In this document: positions 25,961-34,267 of the stretch, piece after piece | How the letters are laid out: every line of letters begins with the position of its first letter | How positions within the stretch are numbered: position 1 is the stretch's first letter | Source of the DNA: Methanocellaceae archaeon UBA148 | GTDB lineage: Archaea > Halobacteriota > UBA148 | Reading direction: 5' to 3' | Length of the DNA: 64,000 nucleotides | Assembly: GCA_002495885.1 (NCBI GenBank) | Contig: DAHG01000033.1 | Span: 94,615-158,614 of the forward strand | Notes under the pieces: generated by a model | Databases searched by the model: none | The model's input: the letters and a program-made list of their open reading frames with translations, nothing else | What the model was told of the DNA's origin: nothing | Made by a program: the position numbers and the translations under genes

Positions 25961-26438
25961 TCTTTATTCCATCCTTTCTCTTTTGAGCTTTATCATCAAG
26001 CTCTGCTAACATAATATACCCTATTGTAAGAACCACAGCCAATATCAAAGCAGGGTCAAACCCTAATCTCAGCACTTGTCTGCCACACACAACCATAACT
26101 ATCTCATTAATCAGCATATTGGGGAACGTCACTAAAATAATAATAACAGCCATATAGTTTTCCCCACTGATTTTAGTGTGTTTGTCGATACGTCTAATCA
26201 ACAATGCTCCCAATTTGATTATTTCATAGATAGCAAGGAGAGATATAGGTACCATAACAAGAAAATATTCTAGGCCGATTATGCTGGCAAAATAAGCGTG
26301 TACGGGGTTACCTTCATATGCCTCTGGATTATTACTCAAGAACAGGTAAGTGAAAACAAGATCGAATAGGGTAATACCTGCTACTAACCCGTATAAAACC
26401 CAAAAAGATATTTTTGCTGTTTTTTGATTTATGCCCAT
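25956..26438 (-). CDS. Four-helix integral membrane protein, unknown function
   Basis: 160 residues with four hydrophobic segments (about residues 10-33, 52-76, 94-112 and 126-145) and a charged C-terminal tail (DDKAQKRKDGIKK). The first helix holds VLYGLVAGITLFDLVFTY and is followed by NNPEAYEGNPV, a layout seen in DUF5658-like membrane proteins; that similarity is tentative. No catalytic motif is visible. It stands alone between the repeat cluster and a gene-poor stretch. Confidence 0.6.
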   Translation of the reverse strand: MGINQKTAKISFWVLYGLVAGITLFDLVFTYLFLSNNPEAYEGNPVHAYFASIIGLEYFLVMVPISLLAIYEIIKLGALLIRRIDKHTKISGENYMAVIIILVTFPNMLINEIVMVVCGRQVLRLGFDPALILAVVLTIGYIMLAELDDKAQKRKDGIKK

Positions 26439-26812
26439 TATTCGTCCTCATCTACATGCTTATAACAACAGCTTCTTTAAAAACTAATCTTTTCAGGGAC
26501 TACAATGTCTATTTTCTAGATAGACAAGAGGATAGTCGGTGAATTCTTTAAGGGACAGAGGTCTTGCATTCTTAGGGGGATTAGTTGAATAAGGGATTAC
26601 TGGATGGGAACACAAAAAGAAGAGTGAAGATATAAAAATTAATTATTAGAAGAGTGGTAAATTCAAGAGGGTTATTTGAGGAATTGTCTTTGCAAAGCTC
26701 GTCTTTCCGTTCCGCGTTTCCATACCATAATTTGGTTTTGAACTTCATTCTTTAAAAAACAAAAGGTAAGTGTTGAATTAAGGAATAAAAAAAGAAAAAT
26801 AAGCAGGGTTGC
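26439..26812. other. Gene-poor stretch upstream of the membrane-protein gene
   Basis: 374 bp with no supported gene. A short dyad TGTCTA ... TAGACA lies near 26503-26525, and AAGCAGGGTTGCTT near 26801-26815 forms a small hairpin next to the end of the minus-strand small ORF. Confidence 0.35.
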
Positions 26813-26962
26813 TTATCTCAACTTTTTAAATTTATTTGCTTTTTCCTGTTCGATTACTCTGATCATATCACTGCCTTCAAATCGTGTTCCGTCGGTTAAT
26901 CTTCCTGATACAGTTATTTCCACAGCTAATTGAACAAAATAAGCGATTGTTGCCTCACGCAT
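26813..26962 (-). CDS. 49-residue ORF, possibly the tail of a lost secreted protein
   Basis: ATG 26962 to TAA 26813 encodes a protein-like 49-residue sequence with a beta-rich block (VEITVSGRLTDGTRFEGSDM) and a basic end (KANKFKKLR). The open frame continues upstream of the ATG for 12 more codons without a start (up to about 26998). It reads like the C-terminal beta-sandwich end of archaeal secreted proteins. It follows the serpin gene by about 10-45 bp on the same strand but serpin has its own complete end. Confidence 0.4.
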   Translation of the reverse strand: MREATIAYFVQLAVEITVSGRLTDGTRFEGSDMIRVIEQEKANKFKKLR

Positions 26963-27008
26963 TGCTGACGAATATTTCGCAGGAATTATCGTGGCGGTTC
27001 AAGGCAGG

Positions 27009-28487
27009 TTAAGCACTTGGGTTTTGTACACGTCCAACAAAGAGTATCGTACTAGTCTTAACGTCACGGATTAAAAAGATGAAAGGTCGATCAACGGTAA
27101 CCTCAATCGGCGTACTAGGAATAACAGCCGTTATTCCCACTATTACGGCTGTAGCTGCCGCCGCCTCAGTGCCAGCCTCATCAACTGAGACAAAAGCCTT
27201 ATGCAATACGTCCTGGATGTACAGGTCCTTCTTACCGTCCATGCCGGAAAAATTGGCTGCCTCCGGTATAAAGGCGTCTTTCATACCCAGTATGGCAAGA
27301 GCTTGCTTCAACCCGAAATTGGACACATATTCAAATTTTGGCATTGACAGGGCAACTTGCTGGTAGCATATTTTCTGAATAATGCCGTCCACCAGTTGCC
27401 TGTTTAACGATGCCTCAAACGAAGCGAACTTGCCTTGCTCTGGCAGTAGAATGATCATCGACAGTTCGCGCCCATCGTAAGGCAGTTCTACTGTCTGGTA
27501 GTCGTCTCCCTTCATATAACCGAAGGATTCTTCTTGTCTCATCATAGGAACGCTTACCTTGTCGCCATTGAGCAGAAAAAAGTCACCTTGAGAAGTGGTC
27601 TCCTCGTCGAAAGGATATTGCCAAGCAGCATTAAAGTAGATGGCGTTAGTCAGGACAAGCCGAGTCAACTCGTCAATAGCACCCTGGGGAATCAGGTCAT
27701 TAATCCTGTCTTCCGTCTGTTCGCTGACCCAATCATTGATGGTAATGCGAGACTGCTCTGGTGCTTTCATGAAATCGAGAATCCTCAGCCCAGCGCCGTA
27801 ATTCTCCGCCAGAAGGTCAAGATATCCAGAAAGAAACTGGAAGTCCTTTTGTCCCCAGATGGCATTAACGATATGCAGGCGGAAACCTTCATCGTCTTTT
27901 CCTTCAGCACCTTCACCGCGACTTGCCAGCTCAAAGTCAAGACTATTGAAAGCGGCGTGTAACTGGTCCTGCGGAAGTAGAAATTGCAGAGCATCACCCA
28001 TCTGATTCTCGGTGTCGCCGCGAGCGCCGGCGTAGGTCATTGCCAGAGCCATAGAAATGCTGTAGGGCGAGTAGAAAAGATTGCCATCATTTTCTCTCAG
28101 TACCTGATAAAGGCCAAAAGCGAAGGCACTATTTCCGTTGGCTAGAGTTGCCAGATCTGCTTCCTTCACATCCGGCGAAGCCACCCGCTGCTTCTCTGAT
28201 TGAAGTATATTAACCAATGTAGGTGCAGGCGTCGATGTGGGTGTGGGAGCTAGTGTAGGTGTAGGCGTTGCTGCTGGTGTTGGTGTTGGTTGTGCCCCTG
28301 GATGAGATGGTGTTGCTGCGGGTGCTGCTGGTACTGGCGTTGCTGTTGCTGGTAATGGTGGTGTTCTGGCAGGTGCTGTAGGTGCTGGTGTGGGCTCAGG
28401 CTCTGATACGCATCCAGAAATCCCCATAGTTGCTATGACCCCTGCAAGTGCGATAGACTTGAGGAACCTGCGTCTTCCCATCTTCAT
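27009..28487 (-). CDS. Serpin with Tat signal and lipobox
   Basis: 492 residues from ATG 28487; an in-frame GTG at 28511 is possible. The N-terminus has GRRRFLKS, a hydrophobic core, then GISGC, which fits a Tat-exported, lipid-anchored protein. A Pro/Thr/Ala linker of about 60 residues follows. The serpin domain begins near residue 105 (LANGNSAFAFGLYQVL) and is complete to FVGRVQNPSA. The reactive loop holds GTEAAAATA, the small-residue hinge of inhibitory serpins; counting from the hinge puts Thr at P1 and Ala at P1' (GI-T-A-VIP), suggesting a subtilisin- or elastase-like target. Serpins are uncommon in archaea, so transfer is likely. It is alone, without a protease neighbour. Confidence 0.93.
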   Translation of the reverse strand: MKMGRRRFLKSIALAGVIATMGISGCVSEPEPTPAPTAPARTPPLPATATPVPAAPAATPSHPGAQPTPTPAATPTPTLAPTPTSTPAPTLVNILQSEKQRVASPDVKEADLATLANGNSAFAFGLYQVLRENDGNLFYSPYSISMALAMTYAGARGDTENQMGDALQFLLPQDQLHAAFNSLDFELASRGEGAEGKDDEGFRLHIVNAIWGQKDFQFLSGYLDLLAENYGAGLRILDFMKAPEQSRITINDWVSEQTEDRINDLIPQGAIDELTRLVLTNAIYFNAAWQYPFDEETTSQGDFFLLNGDKVSVPMMRQEESFGYMKGDDYQTVELPYDGRELSMIILLPEQGKFASFEASLNRQLVDGIIQKICYQQVALSMPKFEYVSNFGLKQALAILGMKDAFIPEAANFSGMDGKKDLYIQDVLHKAFVSVDEAGTEAAAATAVIVGITAVIPSTPIEVTVDRPFIFLIRDVKTSTILFVGRVQNPSA

Positions 28488-28628
28488 AGTTCTTATTTTA
28501 CATGGTCCCACACAGGATATAAAGCTTTCACATCTCTGTTATCTCCGGCGTTTTTCTTCCTGTTTTCCTTATTTTCCGAGTAAAAATATAACCAAAGACT
28601 ATCTCAGATAATGAATCCGATAGTTAAC

Positions 28629-28943
28629 TCACCCTAACTTCACCGCAGTGCCATATGCCAGCAGTTCGGCTGCGCCGCTCATCGTCTGCGAGGTCATGAA
28701 TCTTGCACTGATGACCGCATCTGCCCCCAGTTTTTCTGCATTTTTTACCATTCTATGGATGGACTCCTCTCTCGCATCATTCAACATCTCTGTGTATTCT
28801 CTCAGCTCTCCGCCTACGATATTTCTCAACGCAGCCAAAATGTCCTTTCCGATCCATTTTGCTCTAACGGTATTTCCCTTGACCAGACCCAACGTCTCAA
28901 TAATTTTCTTCCCCTCTATTTTTTCTGAGGTCACTACCAACAT
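28629..28943 (-). CDS. YbjQ/UPF0145 family protein
   Basis: 104 residues, the normal length. Conserved blocks EKIEGKKIIETLGLVKGNTVRA and GADAVISARFMTS ... AYGTAVKL (shortened) identify the YbjQ family, which forms pentamers and is often labelled heavy-metal-binding; a true function has not been shown. GAGGAGG lies upstream within the end of the small membrane protein gene, so translation is coupled to it. Confidence 0.9.
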   Translation of the reverse strand: MLVVTSEKIEGKKIIETLGLVKGNTVRAKWIGKDILAALRNIVGGELREYTEMLNDAREESIHRMVKNAEKLGADAVISARFMTSQTMSGAAELLAYGTAVKLG

Positions 28944-28944
28944 T

Positions 28945-29139
28945 TTATGTTACCTCCTCAAATCTTTCTCTGATGACCGAAATTAACAGAAATACTATCC
29001 CAGTTAGTATGCCAACTACGCCTAACCTGATGACCAAGGGCACTTCTGATGCTTTGATGAAATGATACAACGCATAGGAAAGGCAGATTATCACGCCGAT
29101 CCCCAAAAGAATGAAACCAAAAAATCGCACTTTTTCCAT
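28945..29139 (-). CDS. Small two-helix membrane protein
   Basis: 64 residues with two transmembrane helices (about residues 6-27 and 37-57) and a charged tail (RERFEEVT). GGAGGTG precedes the ATG. The stop is next to the start of the YbjQ gene, so the two are likely a two-gene unit. Family unknown. Confidence 0.65.
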   Translation of the reverse strand: MEKVRFFGFILLGIGVIICLSYALYHFIKASEVPLVIRLGVVGILTGIVFLLISVIRERFEEVT

Positions 29140-29198
29140 TATTTTATTTGCACCTCCCTTTAGTTCCGATGATTTTTTTTGTTTTTAATTGTTCTAAC

Positions 29199-30170
29199 TC
29201 AAAAACTAATCTCCCCTATGATTTCCTCGCCGATGAGCTTGATTGAGGCTGACACATCCGGACCGATTGGAGAGCCTACGACCACCTGTGTCACTCCTAT
29301 CCCCCGTAACTCTTTAATCCTCTGGATACAGTGGTCAGGTGAGCCATAGATCGAGAATGCATCCACCATGGGGTTAGTGACAGACTTGAAAGCCGTCCTG
29401 AAGTCGCCCTTGGCCAACGCACTCTTAATTGCATCTACCTCCGTGGAATCGATGTCGTGCCTTTCCAGAACAGGTGCGGGAGATCCAGCTACGATAAAGG
29501 CCACAACTGGCACAACTGCTTTTTTCGCCTTCTCTTCATCTAAATCCACGGAAAAGCTGGCATAGGCAGCTATGTCAAAACCTGCTTTTGGAGAGCCTTT
29601 TTGAACTTGAGAGATCGCATACTTAAAATCCAAGGGATGAGATGCGTTTATCAATACGCCATCTCCTATGGCACTAGCGGTTCTAAGCATGAGAGGGCCC
29701 TGAGCACCGATATATATGGGTATCTCTGGGCACTTTAAAGATAGTTTGGCGCCTTCAATCCTGAAGAAATCTCCCTGAAAAGAGAGACGTTCTCCTGTCA
29801 AGAGGCGTCTAATGATCTCTACTGCCTCTTTTAGCTTTGCTAAAGGTTTGTCCATCTGGATGCCCAACGATGCTAAAGTGGTCTTATCACCTGCTCCGAT
29901 GCCGAGCATTGCCCTCCCATTGGAGATATTATCGATGGTGGCAATAGCAGAAGCAGTCAGTGCAGGATGGACCTGATATGCATTTGTTACTCCTGGCCCA
30001 AGTCTAACTCTTTTCGTCCTTTCGGCTACCAATGCCAATGTAGCATAGACATTCCTGTTGTTGTAGTGATCCGTGATCCATATTGCATCGAATCCCTGAT
30101 TTTCAGCTAAAACGCAGTGATTTACGAGATCATTCAAGGGCATATCTGGTACAAATTCTATGCCTAACAC
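29199..30170 (-). CDS. mer: F420-dependent 5,10-methylene-H4MPT reductase
   Basis: 323 residues from GTG 30170, which matches the family start (xxFGIEFVP); a GTG three codons earlier (30179) is equally possible. It is a luciferase-like TIM barrel with ITDHYNNRNVYATLALVA, LGPGVTNAYQVHPALTA and GIGAGDKTTL, characteristic of Mer. It reduces methylene- to methyl-tetrahydromethanopterin with F420H2 in methanogenesis, or the reverse in methane or alkane oxidation. Its presence argues against ANME-1-type archaea, which lack mer. Some luciferase-like paralogues share these motifs, so a paralogue is the main alternative. It is in a minus-strand group with the SAM hydrolase. Confidence 0.85.
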   Translation of the reverse strand: MLGIEFVPDMPLNDLVNHCVLAENQGFDAIWITDHYNNRNVYATLALVAERTKRVRLGPGVTNAYQVHPALTASAIATIDNISNGRAMLGIGAGDKTTLASLGIQMDKPLAKLKEAVEIIRRLLTGERLSFQGDFFRIEGAKLSLKCPEIPIYIGAQGPLMLRTASAIGDGVLINASHPLDFKYAISQVQKGSPKAGFDIAAYASFSVDLDEEKAKKAVVPVVAFIVAGSPAPVLERHDIDSTEVDAIKSALAKGDFRTAFKSVTNPMVDAFSIYGSPDHCIQRIKELRGIGVTQVVVGSPIGPDVSASIKLIGEEIIGEISF

Positions 30171-30215
30171 GAAAAACACCCATTTAAAATTGCCTGAACT
30201 GCTTAAAATACTATT

Positions 30216-30980
30216 CTATTGTTTTAAGGCCATGTGCACAACATCTCCGATGTTCAATCTGAATAACTTTGCTGCATTACCCCCTTTGACCGATATCTCA
30301 AGAAAATTATGGCTCCCGATCGTTATAAGCTCGGAGGTGACCTCATCGTAGGTCATGACAAATGGAATTTGCTTTCCGAGTAACTCCACACTAGCCCCAT
30401 AATTTATGTGTTCAAGGGCTAGGGGCCCAGGAATATTGGTGATGACGTTGCCGAAATCGTCGATATACATTACCTCACCCTGTAGCGATTCCCTTGATGC
30501 ATAAACTTCACCAAAGTCGAGTTCAATAAAATCATCTATTTTCCTGAATTCTGAGATATCATATCCCCTGGACAGGTGTGCAGCGGCCGGGGCAAAGACG
30601 TCCCTGCCATGAAATGTGGGGCTGACAGGAGAGACGCACAGCTCTGGGGGGATCTCATACACTGTGAAGTGCCCCATACTACGCGCAGCGGGAATAAGTA
30701 AGCCGTTATCGGGTCCCACGAAAGTTTGCTTGCCTTTGATAACGGTTGGGCGGCGCCCAGTACCTACACCGGGATCGATCACTGCGACATGGATCGTACC
30801 CTCTGGAAATCGTCCAGCAACGTACATCAATGCAAACGCACCAGCCCTGATGTTTTGAGGGGGAATGTTGTGAGATATATCAACGATCTTAGCATCTGGA
30901 TCAATCTTTAGAATTGTGCCCTTCATCACTGCAGGATACAGATCGCCGAAATCGGTTAATAGTGTGATTATTGGATTCAT
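30216..30980 (-). CDS. SAM hydrolase / SAM hydroxide adenosyltransferase (DUF62)
   Basis: 254 residues from ATG 30980, preceded by GAGGAAG; a GTG at 31007 would add nine residues. Motifs TLLTDFGDLYPAVMKG, DISHNIPPQNIRAGA, VIDPGVGTGRRP and FVGPDNGLL are those of DUF62 proteins, with the Asp-Arg-His set used to hydrolyse S-adenosylmethionine to adenosine and methionine. The C-terminal beta-barrel holds DFGNVITNIP. It lies 45 bp upstream of mer on the same strand. The cellular role may be SAM homeostasis. Confidence 0.9.
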   Translation of the reverse strand: MNPIITLLTDFGDLYPAVMKGTILKIDPDAKIVDISHNIPPQNIRAGAFALMYVAGRFPEGTIHVAVIDPGVGTGRRPTVIKGKQTFVGPDNGLLIPAARSMGHFTVYEIPPELCVSPVSPTFHGRDVFAPAAAHLSRGYDISEFRKIDDFIELDFGEVYASRESLQGEVMYIDDFGNVITNIPGPLALEHINYGASVELLGKQIPFVMTYDEVTSELITIGSHNFLEISVKGGNAAKLFRLNIGDVVHMALKQ

Positions 30981-31007
30981 CTCTTCCTCATCAATGGTTG
31001 AATTCAC

Positions 31008-31282
31008 GATACTTAAAAAAATTTCGTATAGTGAATTGAATTTAATAAGATACTTAAGGACGCCCCAAGATCGATTGGATGAGATGATAATATATTTTTT
31101 GAACGTTAAACGTTATCTTTGTTGAAGATTTTATAAGTCAAATTTGCATTCTGATATTTTCGTTTTCAAAGTGAAAAGTATTGTGTATGACGCTGGCGAT
31201 CATCTGAAGTTTGCGTAATAAATTTGGGCCGAGGCGAACGCAGTGAGCCAAGCCAGATACCCGTCTGTTAGGCGAAGTTGAC
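31008..31282. other. Intergenic region with a second, weaker attC-like sequence
   Basis: No gene is seen. Just past the nuclease stop (minus strand, 31273 downward) is GCCTAAC followed by GACG and ATCTG, which find partners CAGAT and CGTC near 31193-31207. The expected closing GTTRRRY box is absent. A GC-rich segment (GGCCGAGGCGAACGCAGTGA, 31227-31247 area) contrasts with the AT-rich surroundings. Confidence 0.25.
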
Positions 31283-32314
31283 TCATCTCTTCCTAACTTC
31301 ATTCAACCCTGTCAAACAGCGTTCCACTTCCCCTAAATTCTTAAAGAATCCCGCAAAGCCAGACCACTCTAGTGGTGCTCCCTTGCAAAATTTCCACTCC
31401 TCCTTGTGTTTAGGCAACAATGCGATTGCCTGCTCTTCATTGATGCCGAAGTACTCTGCTAATCTGGTGATATAGACCTGAAATCTAAGTCCGTCATCGG
31501 GATTACTTTCTTTTGGAATTAAACTAAATACGGTGTTTTGACTTTCTCCCATATTCCCCACAAATGCAATTGAACTTCTTGTTGTGCCTGTCCGATTAAA
31601 ATGACCGCTAAGTCCTTCAACAAGTCGCAGATACATTTCACCAATACCGTTACGTTCTGCAATCTCTTGTAACTCTTCATAAGTCAGAGGGGGCTTTCTT
31701 TTTGATGTGGTCCTAGTTTGTGTCCTGTACTCGACTTCGCTCGGCTCAATCAAAAATACTCTTGCTAAAAATTCTCTTCCTTCTTCATTCCGAAAGTACT
31801 GAAAAGTAATTGCGTTTATCCCAACGCCGTAAGAGTCAGAAAGATATTTGATTATCCTCTCGGAACTGCTGTCTATTTCGGAAGCTATGACCAGCATCTT
31901 GTGATGTTCGTTCAAAATCTCTGGGATTTCCGTGCCAAACATTCTCTTGAAAGCTTCTTCAAGAGGGGCTTTATCGCCAAGATATCTATTGGCAATTTCA
32001 GTTATTTTCTCGTTCGACAAATCTTTTATCCAAGAGGCGTAATCTAATACTTGTACAGTTATTTCTCTTGGAGTCTTCTCACGTTTCAATTCAACAATGA
32101 GGATATCGCCATTGTATTCAATGCACAAAAGGTCAATTATTCCCCCAAATCCTGTTTCTACTTGCCTGCCAATCACTAATAAGTCGTTGGAGATTATTGG
32201 AATCTCTTTTTCCAGCCAATTCTCTAATCGCTCTTCTATATCAAGCTTTGATTTGCTGATCTCCTTTAATGTGTCCCTGTCAATGATTTCCCATACTTTT
32301 ACATCTTGCGGCAT
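31283..32314 (-). CDS. NucS/DUF91-like PD-(D/E)XK nuclease with extra C-terminal domain
   Basis: 343 residues from ATG 32314. The block GIIDLLCIEYNGDILIVELKR gives the Asp and the E-x-K of a PD-(D/E)XK active site, placed as in the NucS C-terminal nuclease domain (residues about 55-80; quoted with key residues D, E, K). An unrecognised region of about 130 residues follows a basic hinge (TTSKRKPPL). It lacks the NucS N-terminal DNA-binding domain. Such stand-alone genes are common in accessory DNA and may defend against or repair foreign DNA; this is inference. It is flanked by non-coding DNA on both sides. Confidence 0.7.
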   Translation of the reverse strand: MPQDVKVWEIIDRDTLKEISKSKLDIEERLENWLEKEIPIISNDLLVIGRQVETGFGGIIDLLCIEYNGDILIVELKREKTPREITVQVLDYASWIKDLSNEKITEIANRYLGDKAPLEEAFKRMFGTEIPEILNEHHKMLVIASEIDSSSERIIKYLSDSYGVGINAITFQYFRNEEGREFLARVFLIEPSEVEYRTQTRTTSKRKPPLTYEELQEIAERNGIGEMYLRLVEGLSGHFNRTGTTRSSIAFVGNMGESQNTVFSLIPKESNPDDGLRFQVYITRLAEYFGINEEQAIALLPKHKEEWKFCKGAPLEWSGFAGFFKNLGEVERCLTGLNEVRKR

Positions 32315-32659
32315 TGTATCCTCCAATTCTTATGATGAACCAATTTCGTTTAACTCCCTATATCCGAACCCAAGTTCGCATATCAGTCCATATTGGTGTT
32401 ATATCCGCACTATTTCTTAGTTTTCACCTCCCCACACCTAAATTATTATCTAAATGACTTTTTATCTTGCTCAGTTCTTTGCTGCTTACATGAGTATGCA
32501 TAGATTTCAGTGACCTTAGTATTTTTACGTCTCAAGAATTCTTGAATTTATCTAAGATTCACTATAAGAGATGAGTAGTAAAACTGTGCCTCAGAGAATT
32601 AACTGTAACGTTTAAGGTTCGATAAATAGATACTTACCTCGTAAGGTGAATTTGACATT
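32315..32659. promoter_or_regulatory. Intergenic region with a 14-bp palindrome upstream of dph6
   Basis: 345 bp with no gene. TCAAGAATTCTTGA (32532-32545) is a perfect palindrome 115 bp before dph6. GATAAATAGATAC (about 32620) may be its TATA element, and AAGGTGA lies 12 bases before its ATG. The first 130 bp hold nothing I can name. Confidence 0.3.
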
Positions 32660-33322
32660 ATGACAAAAGTCGTCGCATCCTGGAGCGGTGGTAAAGATAG
32701 TTGCTTTGCATGCTATAAGACGATTTTAGATGGCTTCGATGTCGTTCATCTCCTGAATTTTTTACACGAAGATGGCAACAGGAGTTCCCATGGATTACGT
32801 GCTGAGCTATTATCAATACAATCACAGGCAATAGGTATACCAATCGTTCAGGGGATGACTAAAAGAAATACTTACGAGCAGGAGTTCAAAAAGATCGTAA
32901 GTAGCCTAAAGCAAGATGACATCCAGGGAATAGTTTTTGGAGACATCTATCTTCAGGAACATAGGGATTGGATAAAGCGGGTTTGTAGCGAGATAGATAT
33001 CAGACCCATATTTCCTTTGTGGGGAATGGACACAGAAAAAATAGTCCTTGATTTTATCGATAGCGGATTTGAGGCCGTTATTGTCGCCGTTAAGGCAGAA
33101 ATATTGGGTGAGGAATGGCTGGGGCAGAAGGTCGATAAAAATCTCATAGAAGAACTTAAAGAAAGAAAGATTGACCCATGCGGCGAGTCAGGCGAATATC
33201 ACACATTCGTCGTCGACGGCCCACTGTTTAAAAGGCGCTTAAAGATACTTGAGGGAGACAAGGTGTTAAAGGATAGATACTGGCTGTTGGATATTTCAAA
33301 GTATGAGATTATTGACAAATAA
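32660..33322 (+). CDS. dph6: Diphthine-ammonia ligase
   Basis: 220 residues. SWSGGKDSCFA is the PP-loop that adenylates the substrate; CGESGEYHTFVVDGPLF is the family signature near the C-terminus. The enzyme amidates diphthine on elongation factor 2, the last step in diphthamide formation. It has the compact archaeal single-domain size. It stands between divergent and convergent neighbours and is probably transcribed alone. Confidence 0.92.
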   Translation: MTKVVASWSGGKDSCFACYKTILDGFDVVHLLNFLHEDGNRSSHGLRAELLSIQSQAIGIPIVQGMTKRNTYEQEFKKIVSSLKQDDIQGIVFGDIYLQEHRDWIKRVCSEIDIRPIFPLWGMDTEKIVLDFIDSGFEAVIVAVKAEILGEEWLGQKVDKNLIEELKERKIDPCGESGEYHTFVVDGPLFKRRLKILEGDKVLKDRYWLLDISKYEIIDK

Positions 33323-33342
33323 TTCATATCATACTCATTCAT

Positions 33343-34260
33343 TCATACCAAATTCTTCAGTCCTGCATCCCTGACGATCTCGAGCGCCCTCATTCTTTCG
33401 TCATATCTGAGGCAACGGTTCAGCTCTGGATATTGATTCGCTTTGTAATGGGGGTTATATTGGAACATGAGATTGAACCTTATGTTAGGCATATGATCCG
33501 CAACCCATTGAACTATTGGCTTGGTGCAGCACTCAAGATGATTGGGCAGCACAAGATGGCGAAGAATTACTTCGGCGTCCTGCCAGGCACTCATGAAATT
33601 TCGGGTGGTGATACTCCAATAGTCTTTCAAGTTTGAATATTTCTCAGCGCACCCATCGTTCCCATATCTGAAGTCAGCCAAGTAGACATCTATCACACCC
33701 CTTAGCAAATCCATCGTATCGCCAGAGCAATACATGTTCGAGTTCCAGACCATGGGTGTGTTGACATTGCACGCATTCATGATACGTAGTATGGAATGCA
33801 AATGAGGAGTTGGCTCCCCTCCCACGAAGTTCACGTTTTTTGCACCCTGATAGTTCCTCATCGTGATGATCTCTGCCATTCTTTTTGGAAGTAAGGGCGT
33901 TCCGGTGACAAACCGGTTTGCTATGTCCCAGTTTTGGCAGTATACGCACGCAAATGTGCAACCCACAAAAAAGATCGTATGCGATGGCACTAGCTCGGGC
34001 TCCTCGCCATAGTGTAAAAATTCAGATGCATAACACGAGATGGCATTGATACCGCAGTATCCGACTTCCTTTGCCTGTCGGTCCACTCCACAGCGACGCT
34101 CACAAAAATGACAGCTCCGCAGGATATCATCAGCGATTTCTATTTTTCTATCGAGCAGTGATTTTTCCTTCGCAGATTTTTCCTTCGCAATTAGATACCT
34201 GGCCTTTTGATCGTTGCTTAAGACGGCGAAGTATCGATCCAATCCTTGTACGAAAGACAT
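33343..34260 (-). CDS. Radical SAM protein, PflX / pyruvate formate-lyase-activating-like
   Basis: 305 residues. GCTFACVYCQNW provides the CX3CX2C cluster motif; an N-terminal cysteine set (CHFCERRCGVDRQAKEVGYCG, key cysteines spaced 3, 4 and about 12) resembles the extra motif of PflX-like enzymes. GGEPTPHL is the SAM-binding GGE motif. The protein activated is unknown, as no glycyl-radical enzyme is in the window. The gene follows lonB by seven bases on the same strand, so the two are probably co-transcribed. The direct peptide duplication AKEKSAKEKS near residue 27 is a small local repeat. Confidence 0.85.
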   Translation of the reverse strand: MSFVQGLDRYFAVLSNDQKARYLIAKEKSAKEKSLLDRKIEIADDILRSCHFCERRCGVDRQAKEVGYCGINAISCYASEFLHYGEEPELVPSHTIFFVGCTFACVYCQNWDIANRFVTGTPLLPKRMAEIITMRNYQGAKNVNFVGGEPTPHLHSILRIMNACNVNTPMVWNSNMYCSGDTMDLLRGVIDVYLADFRYGNDGCAEKYSNLKDYWSITTRNFMSAWQDAEVILRHLVLPNHLECCTKPIVQWVADHMPNIRFNLMFQYNPHYKANQYPELNRCLRYDERMRALEIVRDAGLKNLV

Positions 34261-34267
34261 GACATTA

